Source: Gammaproteobacteria bacterium
GTDB lineage: Bacteria > Pseudomonadota > Gammaproteobacteria > Steroidobacterales > Steroidobacteraceae
DNA: 33,567 nucleotides
NCBI GenBank assembly: GCA_029865465.1
Contig: JAOUGW010000009.1
Coordinates: 1-33,567, forward strand
Reading direction: 5' to 3'
Positions 27,507 to 33,567 of this stretch are shown here, piece after piece. The notes beneath the pieces are model-generated. The model searched no databases. It was not told where the DNA came from and saw only the letters and a program-made list of their open reading frames with translations. The stretch's first letter is position 1; each line of letters starts with the position of its first letter. The translations under genes and the position numbers were made by a program.

Positions 27507-27887
27507 ATGAACGCAACCCTCGGCCCCGCCGTCGTGAAAATCGACGCCGCGTCGGGCACCGAAGAAAAGCTCGAACTCGACCCGGCACGGCTGGCAGCCG
27601 GCAGTCCGATGCCTGAGCAGTTCGTGCGCAATGCCTACACGGACGCCAGCGGCCGTTTCTTCGCGGGGATCTGGCGCAGCAGCGTTGGCGCGTGGCGGGT
27701 CTCCTACAGCGAGAACGAACTCTGCGTCCTGACCGCCGGGCGCATCCGCATCACCGATGACGACGGCCGGCAGTCGACCTACGGGCCGGGCGACAGCTTC
27801 GTGATGCCCGCAGGCTTCTCCGGACTCTGGGAAGTCCTGGAGCCAGCCCAGAAGTTCTACGCCATCTACGAGCCCGCTGCGGCCTGA
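27507..27887 (+). CDS. Cupin-domain protein (DUF861/cupin_3 type)
   Basis: 126-aa single-domain cupin from ATG 27507, with GGAG nine bases upstream. The C-terminal half carries the cupin_3 pattern: RVSYSENELCVLTAGRIRITDD, YGPGDSFVMPAGFSGLWEVLE and KFYAIYEP. This is related to EutQ and (S)-ureidoglycine aminohydrolase-like small cupins. Most metal-binding histidines of classical cupins are absent, so catalysis is uncertain; a ligand-binding role is equally possible. It is on the same strand as the Prs paralogue 63 nt upstream and is followed by an intrinsic terminator. Confidence 0.85.
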   Translation: MNATLGPAVVKIDAASGTEEKLELDPARLAAGSPMPEQFVRNAYTDASGRFFAGIWRSSVGAWRVSYSENELCVLTAGRIRITDDDGRQSTYGPGDSFVMPAGFSGLWEVLEPAQKFYAIYEPAAA

Positions 27888-27935
27888 ACCAACCAGGTGC
27901 GCCGGGGCCTTCAGATGCGCCTCGCTGGTGCGTGG

Positions 27936-27970
27936 GCCCGGCCAAAGTCCGTGCCAATGCGGGCTTTTTC
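27936..27970 (+). terminator. Intrinsic terminator after the cupin gene
   Basis: GCCCG (27936-27940) can pair with CGGGC (27960-27964), followed by TTTTTC. The loop is long (19 nt), which makes it moderate. An overlapping pair, GTGCCA (27951-27956) and TGGCAC (27976-27981), gives an alternative fold. Confidence 0.6.
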
Positions 27971-28029
27971 TTGTCTGGCACGCTTCCTGCAATGCAGGAG
28001 GCCGGGCCGCAGCGTTACGGGCGCTCGTA

Positions 28030-28056
28030 CTGAAAACGTGTCGCCTCTGCTACTAT
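28030..28056 (+). promoter_or_regulatory. Possible extended -10 promoter of the porin gene
   Basis: TGCTACTAT (ending 28056) looks like an extended -10 element (TGn plus TACTAT), with CTGAAA (28030-28035) as a weak -35 at only 15 bp. Transcription would begin near 28063, leaving a leader of about 50 nt that contains AAGGGG before the ATG. Confidence 0.3.
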
Positions 28057-28111
28057 CGCGGCAACGGACGTTCAATTTGTGTTGTTACTAAGCAACAAAG
28101 GGGTATGCGAA

Positions 28112-28813
28112 ATGAAATTGACCCATGGCCTGGCGGCGCTGGCGCTCTCGTTGACCGCGATGGCTGCGCAGGCGGAAGTCACCGGTACGGTAACGGCAAC
28201 CAGCGATTATGACTTCCGCGGTATCACCCAGACGTCGCAGGATCCGGCGTTGCAGGGCAGCATCGACTACGCGCACGACAGTGGTTTCTATGCTGGCGCC
28301 TGGGCCAGCAACGTCGACTTCGGGGACTGCTGCGACGAGAACATCGAAATCGACCTCTACGCGGGCTTCAGCGGCGGCGAGACGATCACGTACGACGTCG
28401 GCCTCATCTACTACACGTACCCCGGCGCGGAGGACATCGACTATCCCGAGATCTACGCGGGCCTCGGCTGGAACTGGCTGAGCGGCAAGGTCTGGTACTC
28501 GAACGATCTCGGTAACTCCGGCGACTCGGCCATGTACTACGAAGCCAACGGCGAATGGGAACTCCCCGCCAACTTCGGTGCCAGCGCGCACGTCGGCTAC
28601 AGCGACGGCGACTACTGGGACAACGCCTACGGCGATGGCTACATGGACTGGTCCGTGGGTGTCACGTATGCGCTCGGCAACTTCGCTCTCGGCCTGAAGT
28701 GGATCGACGGCAGCGACCTCGAAGGTGCCGACGGCACGCCTGGCGACGTGGGCAGCAGCGAAGCCCGCGCGGTGTTCTCGGTCTCCACCAGCTTCCCCTG
28801 GTCGAACGAGTAA
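28112..28813 (+). CDS. TorF-family putative outer-membrane porin
   Basis: 233-aa predicted beta-barrel protein of the TIGR02001/TorF type. I use ATG 28112, after AAGGGG, giving MKLTHGLAALALSLTAMAAQA as signal peptide with cleavage after AQA at about residue 21. The mature chain begins with the family-typical EVTGTVTATSDYDFRGITQT, then short amphipathic beta strands rich in Tyr, Trp, Gly and Asp (YAGAWASNVDFG, DVGLIYYTYPG, GLGWNWLSGKVWY, GVTYALGNFALGLKWID). It lacks a C-terminal Phe, ending FPWSNE. It probably forms a small outer-membrane pore; the substrate is unknown. Own promoter candidate and terminator are present. Confidence 0.87.
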   Translation: MKLTHGLAALALSLTAMAAQAEVTGTVTATSDYDFRGITQTSQDPALQGSIDYAHDSGFYAGAWASNVDFGDCCDENIEIDLYAGFSGGETITYDVGLIYYTYPGAEDIDYPEIYAGLGWNWLSGKVWYSNDLGNSGDSAMYYEANGEWELPANFGASAHVGYSDGDYWDNAYGDGYMDWSVGVTYALGNFALGLKWIDGSDLEGADGTPGDVGSSEARAVFSVSTSFPWSNE

Positions 28814-28845
28814 GGCGCCAGCGCGTCGCCTGACGCGTACGACGA

Positions 28846-28889
28846 AAAAAGGCCCGGGCGCCGCAAGGCGACCGGGCTTCTTTTCTTTC
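28846..28889 (+). terminator. Strong intrinsic terminator after the porin gene
   Basis: GCCCGG (28852-28857) pairs with CCGGGC (28872-28877), with an inner CGCC/GGCG stem around GCAA. It is preceded by AAAAAA and followed by TTCTTTTCTTT. The A-run on the other side could also let it stop the convergent aminotransferase transcript. Confidence 0.88.
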
Positions 28890-28922
28890 TAACCCCTGAC
28901 CCCTGACCTCTGTCCCTGTCCC
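28890..28922. repeat. Degenerate heptamer repeat (CCCCTGA-like)
   Basis: AACCCCTGACCCCTGACCTCTGTCCCTGTCCC shows a 7-bp period (CCCCTGA, CCCCTGA, CCTCTGT, then decaying) immediately 3' of the aminotransferase stop on its strand. The position, against a minus-strand gene's 3' end, and the period are like the array next to prfA, though the unit differs. Confidence 0.5.
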
Positions 28923-30251
28923 TCAGGCCAGTTCCTTCAGCACTCCGCCGAGGACGCCGAACACCTGGTCGATGTGCTGCTTCTCGATGATCAGCGGCGG
29001 CGACATCGCGATGATGTCGCCCGTCACGCGCACCAGCAGTCCCTGCTCGAACGCCCGCACGAACGTGTTGTAGCCGCGCAGGCCGGGCTTGCCCGCGATT
29101 GGATCCAGTTCCACGGCGCCGATGAGCCCGAGGTTGCGCAGGTCGATCACGTGCGGCAGGCCTTTCAGCGAGTGCACGCCATCGGCCCAGTAAGGCGCCA
29201 TGTCACTGGCGCGCGCGAACAGGCCTTCCTTGCGATAGATCTCCTGCGTGGCGATGCCCGCAGCGCAGGCGACCGGGTGCGCGGAATAGGTGTAGCCGTG
29301 GAAGAGCTCGATCGCGCCTTCCGGGCCCTGCATGAAGGCGTTGAAGATCTGGTCGCTGGCCGCGACGGCGCCCATTGGAATGGCCCCGTTGGTCAAGCCC
29401 TTCGCCATCGTGATCATGTCCGGCTGCACGCCGAAGAACGAGGTGCCGAACGGTGCGCCGAGCCGGCCGAATCCCGTGATGACTTCGTCGAAGATCAGCA
29501 GGATGCCGTGCCTGGTGCAGACGCTGCGCAGGCGCTCGAGGTAACCCCGCGGCGGGATCAGCACGCCCGTGGAACCCGCGACGGGCTCGACGATCACGGC
29601 CGCGATGTTGCTCGCATCGTGCAGCGCGACGATGCGCTCGAGTTCGTCCGCCAGGTTGGCGCCGTGCTCGGGCATGCCACGCGTGTAGGCATTCTTCGCG
29701 AGGTCGTGCGTGTGCGGCAGGTGATCGACGCCGGGCAGCATCGACCCGAACCACTTGCGGTTGTTGACCATGCCGCCGACCGAGATGCCGCCGAAGCCGA
29801 CGCCGTGATAGCCGCGCTCGCGGCCTATGAAGCGGGTGCGCGAGGCCTCGCCTCGTGCGCGGTGATAGGCGAGGGCGATCTTGAGCGCCGTGTCGACCGA
29901 TTCCGACCCGGAGTTGGTGAAGAAGACGTGGCCCATGTCCTTGGGCAACCAGCTCGCGATGTCGTTCGCCAGCTGGAACGCCGTCGGGTGCCCCATCTGG
30001 AACGGCGGGGCGTACTCCATCGTCGCAATCTGCTTGCTGACGGCCTCGCTGATTTCCTTGCGACCGTGGCCCGCATTCACGCACCACAGGCCGGCAGCCG
30101 CATCCAGGATCTGCCGGCCTTCCGGCGTCCAGTAGTGCATGCCCGAGGCCCGCGCCAGCATGCGCGGGTTGGCCTTGAACTGGCGGTTCGCCGTGAAAGG
30201 CATCCAGAAGGCTTCCATCTCGGCGCGCTGCAGCGGGGCGTTGGCGGTCAT
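28923..30251 (-). CDS. Omega-amino acid (beta-alanine):pyruvate aminotransferase
   Basis: 442-aa class-III PLP aminotransferase. It has FFTNSGSESVDTALK (110-124), ERGYHGVGFGG (145-155), DEVITGFGR (255-263) and the PLP lysine Lys284 in TMAKGLTNGA. The N-terminal FWMPFTANRQFKANPRM is typical of the beta-alanine:pyruvate aminotransferase subgroup, which moves an amino group from beta-alanine or other omega-amines to pyruvate, giving malonate semialdehyde or the matching aldehyde plus alanine. Its divergent partners (PuuR-like, PuuC-like) point to polyamine or omega-amino-acid breakdown. The ATG at 30251 lies behind the minus-strand promoter described below. Confidence 0.92.
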   Translation of the reverse strand: MTANAPLQRAEMEAFWMPFTANRQFKANPRMLARASGMHYWTPEGRQILDAAAGLWCVNAGHGRKEISEAVSKQIATMEYAPPFQMGHPTAFQLANDIASWLPKDMGHVFFTNSGSESVDTALKIALAYHRARGEASRTRFIGRERGYHGVGFGGISVGGMVNNRKWFGSMLPGVDHLPHTHDLAKNAYTRGMPEHGANLADELERIVALHDASNIAAVIVEPVAGSTGVLIPPRGYLERLRSVCTRHGILLIFDEVITGFGRLGAPFGTSFFGVQPDMITMAKGLTNGAIPMGAVAASDQIFNAFMQGPEGAIELFHGYTYSAHPVACAAGIATQEIYRKEGLFARASDMAPYWADGVHSLKGLPHVIDLRNLGLIGAVELDPIAGKPGLRGYNTFVRAFEQGLLVRVTGDIIAMSPPLIIEKQHIDQVFGVLGGVLKELA

Positions 30252-30286
30252 GGCGGGATTCCCGGATTTGTAGGAATAACCGCCCG

Positions 30287-30315
30287 ATGATAAGAAAAAT
30301 TGACACTCGGCTCAA
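30287..30315 (-). promoter_or_regulatory. Likely promoter of the aminotransferase gene
   Basis: On the minus strand TTGAGC (30310-30315) and TATCAT (30287-30292) are separated by exactly 17 bp, matching sigma70 at 4 of 6 and 5 of 6. The -35 lies inside the left arm of the inverted repeat, so a protein bound there would block it. Confidence 0.55.
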
Positions 30316-30328
30316 ATGGCCGTGAAAT
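30300..30328 (+). promoter_or_regulatory. Likely promoter of the puuR-puuC-like operon
   Basis: A perfect TTGACA (30300-30305) and TGAAAT (30323-30328) are separated by 17 bp. The predicted start is near 30335, about 37 nt before the regulator GTG. The inverted-repeat arms lie in the spacer and at the start of transcription. Confidence 0.55.
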
Positions 30329-30345
30329 TCGACCTGATTTGAGCC
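30309..30345. promoter_or_regulatory. Candidate operator: perfect 9-bp inverted repeat
   Basis: GGCTCAAAT (30309-30317) and ATTTGAGCC (30337-30345) are exact reverse complements separated by 19 nt, in the 120-bp gap between the divergent aminotransferase and the PuuR-like regulator. The centre-to-centre distance of 28 bp is close to whole helical turns, fitting two repressor units on one face. The left arm covers the minus-strand -35 and the plus-strand spacer; the right arm covers the plus-strand start site. The natural candidate ligand is the adjacent regulator. Confidence 0.6.
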
Positions 30346-30371
30346 CGTGTGTGCAGGATATTGAACACCCC

Positions 30372-30929
30372 GTGAGCGAACTCAGCATCGACGTCGGCGC
30401 CCACCTGCGGGCCGTGCGCACCATGTACGGCCTGTCGCAGCGTGAGTTGGCGAAGCGCGCCGGCGTGACCAACGGCCTCATCTCGCTGATCGAGCAGAAC
30501 CGCGTCAGCCCGTCGGTCAGTTCGCTCAAGAAGGTGCTCGACGGTATTCCAATGTCGCTGGCCGACTTCTTCACGCTCGACTTCTCCGCGAGTCCGCAGG
30601 TGTTCTTCCGGGGCGACGAGCTACCGGTCATGGGCGACCGCGCGGTGACCTTCAAGCTGGTCGCGGCGCGCCGGCCAAACCGGGCCATGGCCGTGCTGCA
30701 CGAGCACTACGCACCGGGCGCCGACACCGGCGCCGACATGCTGCGGCACAAGGGCGAAGAGGGCGGCGTGGTCGTCAGTGGTCGCATCGAACTCACGGTC
30801 GGCGCCGAGACCCGCCAGCTCGGTCCCGGCGATGCCTATTACTTCACCAGCGCGATCCCGCACCGCTTCCACAACACGGGAGCCGAACCCTGCGAGATCA
30901 TTTCGGCGAGCACGCCACCGACCTTCTGA
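30372..30929 (+). CDS. puuR: PuuR-like XRE/cupin transcriptional regulator
   Basis: 185 aa from GTG 30372, exactly the length of E. coli PuuR. Residues about 8-62 are a Cro/CI helix-turn-helix (HLRAVRTMYGLSQRELAKRAG, then VTNGLISLIEQNRVSPSVSSL). Residues about 115-182 are a cupin sensor (HKGEEGGVVVSGRIEL, LGPGDAYYFTSAIPHRFHN), and it ends SASTPPTF, as in PuuR. E. coli PuuR represses putrescine-utilisation genes and is released by putrescine. The track start is TTG 30300, which would overlap the promoter; GTG 30351 is another option. It probably represses itself and the divergent aminotransferase through the inverted repeat. puuC follows after 60 nt. Confidence 0.88.
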   Translation: MSELSIDVGAHLRAVRTMYGLSQRELAKRAGVTNGLISLIEQNRVSPSVSSLKKVLDGIPMSLADFFTLDFSASPQVFFRGDELPVMGDRAVTFKLVAARRPNRAMAVLHEHYAPGADTGADMLRHKGEEGGVVVSGRIELTVGAETRQLGPGDAYYFTSAIPHRFHNTGAEPCEIISASTPPTF

Positions 30930-30989
30930 AACGGCGACAATGCAGGCTTGCCCGACGTTGCCTCCGGCTACCGTGACCAGCGAAGTCCC

Positions 30990-32498
30990 ATGAACCAGAC
31001 AGCCCCTCCCACTGCGCAGGACTGGCGCGCCCGCGCCGCCGTGCTCCCGATCAATGGCCAGGCCTTCATCGATGGCCGCTACGTCGACGCCGCGAGCGGC
31101 GCGACGTTCGACGACGTCACGCCGATCGACGGTCGCGTGATCGCGCGAGTCGCTTCGACCGACCAGGCGGACGTCGAGCGCGCCGTCGCCGCCGCGCGCC
31201 GCGCATTCGACAGCGGGGCCTGGTCGAGGCAGCCGCCGCGCGAGCGCAAACGCGTGCTGCAGCGCTTCGCCGAGCTGATCCTCGCGCACCGCGACGAGCT
31301 GGCGCTGCTCGAGACGCTCGACATGGGCAAGCCCATCTCCGACAGCCTGGCCGTGGACATTCCCGCCACGGCGCGCTGCATCGCGTGGTACGCCGAAGCC
31401 GTCGACAAGGTGTACGACGAGGTCGCCCCGACCGCCCACGACCAGCTGGCGCTCATCACGCGTGAGCCGATCGGCGTCGTCGCCGCGATCGTGCCGTGGA
31501 ATTTCCCGCTGATCATGGCCGCCTGGAAGATCGGCCCGGCACTCGCCGCCGGCAATTCGTTCGTGCTCAAGCCGTCCGAGAAGTCGCCGCTGTCGGCGAT
31601 CCGACTCGCGGCGCTGGCCGCGGAAGCCGGCATTCCGGATGGCGTGTTCAACGTGCTGCCGGGTTACGGTCACACGGCCGGCCAGGCGCTGGCATTGCAC
31701 ATGGACGTCGACTGCATCGGCTTCACGGGCTCGACGCGCACCGGCAAGCTCATGCTGCAGTACTCGGGCCAGTCGAACATGAAGCGCGTGTGGCTCGAGT
31801 GCGGCGGCAAGTCGCCGAACATCATCCTGGCCGACTGCCCGGACCTCGACCGCGCGGCGGCAACCGCGGCCGGTGCGATCTTCTTCAACCAGGGCGAGAT
31901 GTGCACGGCGGCGTCGCGCCTCATCGTCGAAGCAAGCGTGCGCGACCGCGTGCTCGAGAAAGTCGTCGAGGCGAGCCGGGCGATGCAGCCGGGCGACCCG
32001 CTCGATCCCGCGACGCGCATGGGTGCGATCGTCGACGAGATCCAGACCAGGACCGTGCTCGGCTACATCGACTCGGGCAGGTCCGAAGGCGCGTCCGTGC
32101 TGGCGGGTGGCCAGCGCGTGCGCGAGCAGACGGGCGGCTGTTACATCGAACCGACCGTCTTCGCGGACGTGCAGACCGACATGCGCATCGCCCGCGAGGA
32201 GATCTTCGGTCCGGTGCTGGCCGCCATCACGGTGCAGGATGCGGAAGAGGCCGTGCGCGTCGGCAACGGCGTCGAATACGGTCTCGCGGCGGCGGTCTGG
32301 ACCCGCGACATCGGCAAGGCGCACCGGATCGCGAAGGCGCTGCGCGCCGGCATGGTTTACGTGAACTGTTACGACGCCGACGACATCACCGTCCCGTTCG
32401 GCGGCTTCAAGCAATCGGGGATCGGCCGCGACAAGTCGCTGCACGCTTTCGACAAGTACACGGAGCTCAAGACGACCTGGATCGACCTCTCGCAATGA
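30990..32498 (+). CDS. puuC: PuuC-like aldehyde dehydrogenase (gamma-glutamyl-aminobutyraldehyde type)
   Basis: 502-aa NAD(P)-dependent aldehyde dehydrogenase (E. coli PuuC 495). The full catalytic set is present: Asn171 in VPWNFP, Lys194 in LKPSEKSPLSA, GFTGSTRTGK for cofactor, Glu270 in LECGGKSPNIILAD and nucleophile Cys305 in FFNQGEMCTAASR. The PuuC subgroup oxidises gamma-glutamyl-gamma-aminobutyraldehyde, 3-hydroxypropionaldehyde and related aldehydes; the exact substrate is inferred from the PuuR neighbour. I use ATG 30990, although its ribosome site is weak. The 3' end overlaps the next start as ATGA, so the two are coupled. No puuA, puuB or puuD is visible in this window. Confidence 0.88.
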   Translation: MNQTAPPTAQDWRARAAVLPINGQAFIDGRYVDAASGATFDDVTPIDGRVIARVASTDQADVERAVAAARRAFDSGAWSRQPPRERKRVLQRFAELILAHRDELALLETLDMGKPISDSLAVDIPATARCIAWYAEAVDKVYDEVAPTAHDQLALITREPIGVVAAIVPWNFPLIMAAWKIGPALAAGNSFVLKPSEKSPLSAIRLAALAAEAGIPDGVFNVLPGYGHTAGQALALHMDVDCIGFTGSTRTGKLMLQYSGQSNMKRVWLECGGKSPNIILADCPDLDRAAATAAGAIFFNQGEMCTAASRLIVEASVRDRVLEKVVEASRAMQPGDPLDPATRMGAIVDEIQTRTVLGYIDSGRSEGASVLAGGQRVREQTGGCYIEPTVFADVQTDMRIAREEIFGPVLAAITVQDAEEAVRVGNGVEYGLAAAVWTRDIGKAHRIAKALRAGMVYVNCYDADDITVPFGGFKQSGIGRDKSLHAFDKYTELKTTWIDLSQ

Positions 32499-33567
32499 GC
32501 GGCTACAGCAACGTCACGTTCGACGAACTCGAGGTCGGCGCGACCGCCAGCGCCGAGCGAACGGTTGGCCAGTCCGAGATCGAGGCGCTGCTTCTGGTTT
32601 CAGGCGACGTCGTGCCGTTCCACATGGTGGAAGGCGTCACTGTCGAGCCGCGTGACCTGTGCGTCGAGGCGGTGGCGGCGGAGGCCATCATCTCGGGCAT
32701 GCTCGAGCGCCGGCTCCCCGGCCCCGGCACGCGCGTCGTCTCGCAGCAACTCGAATTCGACGGCGTCATCCGCGTGGGCGACCTGGTCCGCGCGACCGTG
32801 ACGGTCCGCGAGAAGACCGCCGAGAATCGTCGCGTGCTGTTCGACTGCTCGGTGGATGCGGCGGGCGAGACCGTGCTCCGCGGCACGGTCGTCGTCGAGG
32901 CGCCCCACCGCAAGGCGTCCTTCCCCGAACTGTCGCGGCCGGAGTTCATGATCCGGCGCAACGACGTGTTCGCGCGACTGCTCAAGCGCTGCGAACCGCT
33001 GGCGGCGGTATCGTGCGCCGTCGCGCATCCGTGCGATCCTGATTCGCTGATGGGAGCGCTCGAGGCGGCACGGCTGGGCCTCATCGTGCCGGTACTCGTG
33101 GGTCCCGCGGCGCGCATCCGCGCGCTTGCCGGCGGCCTCGGCCAGGACATCTCGAACTATCGCCTCGTCAGCACCGAGCACAGCCATGCGTCGGCCGAGG
33201 CGGCCGTGTCGCTCGCCCGCAGCGGCGAAGTCGAGACGCTGATGAAGGGCAGCCTGCACACCGACGAGATCATGGCGGCGGTGGTGTCGTCGCAGGGCGG
33301 CCTGCGCACGGAGCGTCGCGTCAGCCACGTGTTCGTCATGGACGTGCCGGCGTACGACCGCATCCTGTTCGTCACCGATGCCGCTATCAACATCGAACCA
33401 TCGCTCAGGGAAAAGGCCGACATCGCGCAGAACGCGATCGACCTCGCGCGCAGCCTCGGCATCGAGACGCCCAAGGTGGCCATCCTGTCGGCGGTGGAAA
33501 TGGTCAACCCGGACATCAACTCGACCATCGACGCCGCGGCGCTTTGCAAGATGGCGGACCGCGGCCA
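32495..33567 (+). CDS. MaoC-phosphotransacylase fusion (partial, runs off the window)
   Basis: Not in the ORF track because it has no stop before the window ends; I read 357 codons from ATG 32495. Residues 1 to about 150 are a MaoC-like hot-dog hydratase domain. The usual SGDxNPxH becomes SGDVVPFH (36-43), keeping Asp38 and His43 but losing Asn. From about residue 155 a phosphate acetyl/butyryltransferase domain begins: FMIRRNDVFARLLKRC, AARLGLIVPVLVGP, VETLMKGSLHTDEIM, ERRVSHVFVMDVP, FVTDAAINIEPSLREKADIAQNA. This architecture is known as bifunctional enoyl-CoA hydratase/phosphate acetyltransferase, usually about 460-470 aa, so roughly 100 residues are missing. It interconverts acyl-CoA and acyl-phosphate. 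The ATGA overlap with puuC implies coupled expression. Confidence 0.88.
   Translation, partial: MSGYSNVTFDELEVGATASAERTVGQSEIEALLLVSGDVVPFHMVEGVTVEPRDLCVEAVAAEAIISGMLERRLPGPGTRVVSQQLEFDGVIRVGDLVRATVTVREKTAENRRVLFDCSVDAAGETVLRGTVVVEAPHRKASFPELSRPEFMIRRNDVFARLLKRCEPLAAVSCAVAHPCDPDSLMGALEAARLGLIVPVLVGPAARIRALAGGLGQDISNYRLVSTEHSHASAEAAVSLARSGEVETLMKGSLHTDEIMAAVVSSQGGLRTERRVSHVFVMDVPAYDRILFVTDAAINIEPSLREKADIAQNAIDLARSLGIETPKVAILSAVEMVNPDINSTIDAAALCKMADRG

Noticed and set aside
30621-32495. 624-aa minus-strand ORF
   Set aside because: Antisense to puuR and puuC; composition typical of shadow frames, no motif.

Overview
This GC-rich window reads as chromosomal DNA of a gammaproteobacterium. The strongest evidence is the classic block hemA-prfA-prmC on the minus strand, divergent from a TPR lipoprotein, lolB, ispE, tRNA-Gln, prs, rplY, pth and ychF on the plus strand. 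LolB, the CTC-type L25 and the TorF-type outer-membrane protein fit a high-GC lineage near Xanthomonadales/Nevskiales/Steroidobacterales. That placement is inference from gene order and composition only. I see no insertion sequence, phage, CRISPR array or rRNA.

Layout. 160-540: small zinc-ribbon membrane protein. 623-3774 (minus): Baeyer-Villiger-type flavin monooxygenase overlapping an exported M28 metallopeptidase. 3827-8447 (minus): mtgA, ppiB, prmC, prfA and hemA (transglycosylase, cyclophilin, release-factor methylation, RF1 and the first step of tetrapyrrole synthesis). 8537-15413 (plus): TPR lipoprotein, lolB, ispE, tRNA-Gln(UUG), prs, rplY with a strong terminator, pth and ychF. 15414-15599: three palindromes between convergent genes, one with a perfect 17-bp stem. 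15600-16958 (minus): exported protein of unknown family. 17130-17206: tRNA-CAU (probably elongator Met), whose 3' end overlaps the stop of a convergent DUF2238/YjdF-like membrane protein.

18004-25890 is more idiosyncratic. A minus-strand run holds a GATase-like protein with unusual spacing, an AlkA-type glycosylase, a predicted glycosyltransferase/DgkA-type lipid kinase fusion and a small three-helix membrane protein. A dicarboxylate/amino-acid:cation symporter on the plus strand is followed by a convergent APH-like/P-loop kinase fusion. 26040-28813 (plus) carries an HPF/RaiA ribosome-hibernation factor, a diverged PRPP-synthetase paralogue, a cupin and a TorF-like outer-membrane protein, with two intrinsic terminators.

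28923-33567 is a coherent amine-catabolism locus. An omega-amino-acid:pyruvate aminotransferase (minus) is divergent from a PuuR-like regulator, a PuuC-like aldehyde dehydrogenase and a MaoC-phosphotransacylase fusion cut by the window end. The divergent gap has two facing sigma70-like promoters interleaved with a perfect 9-bp inverted repeat, the best candidate operator in the window. The likely logic is amine to aldehyde by transamination, aldehyde to acid by PuuC, and acyl-CoA/acyl-phosphate handling by the fusion, under local repression. No clearly new defence or mobile system is visible. The most unusual items are the GT-DgkA fusion, the atypical GATase-like protein, the operator arrangement and the intergenic palindrome and heptamer repeats.
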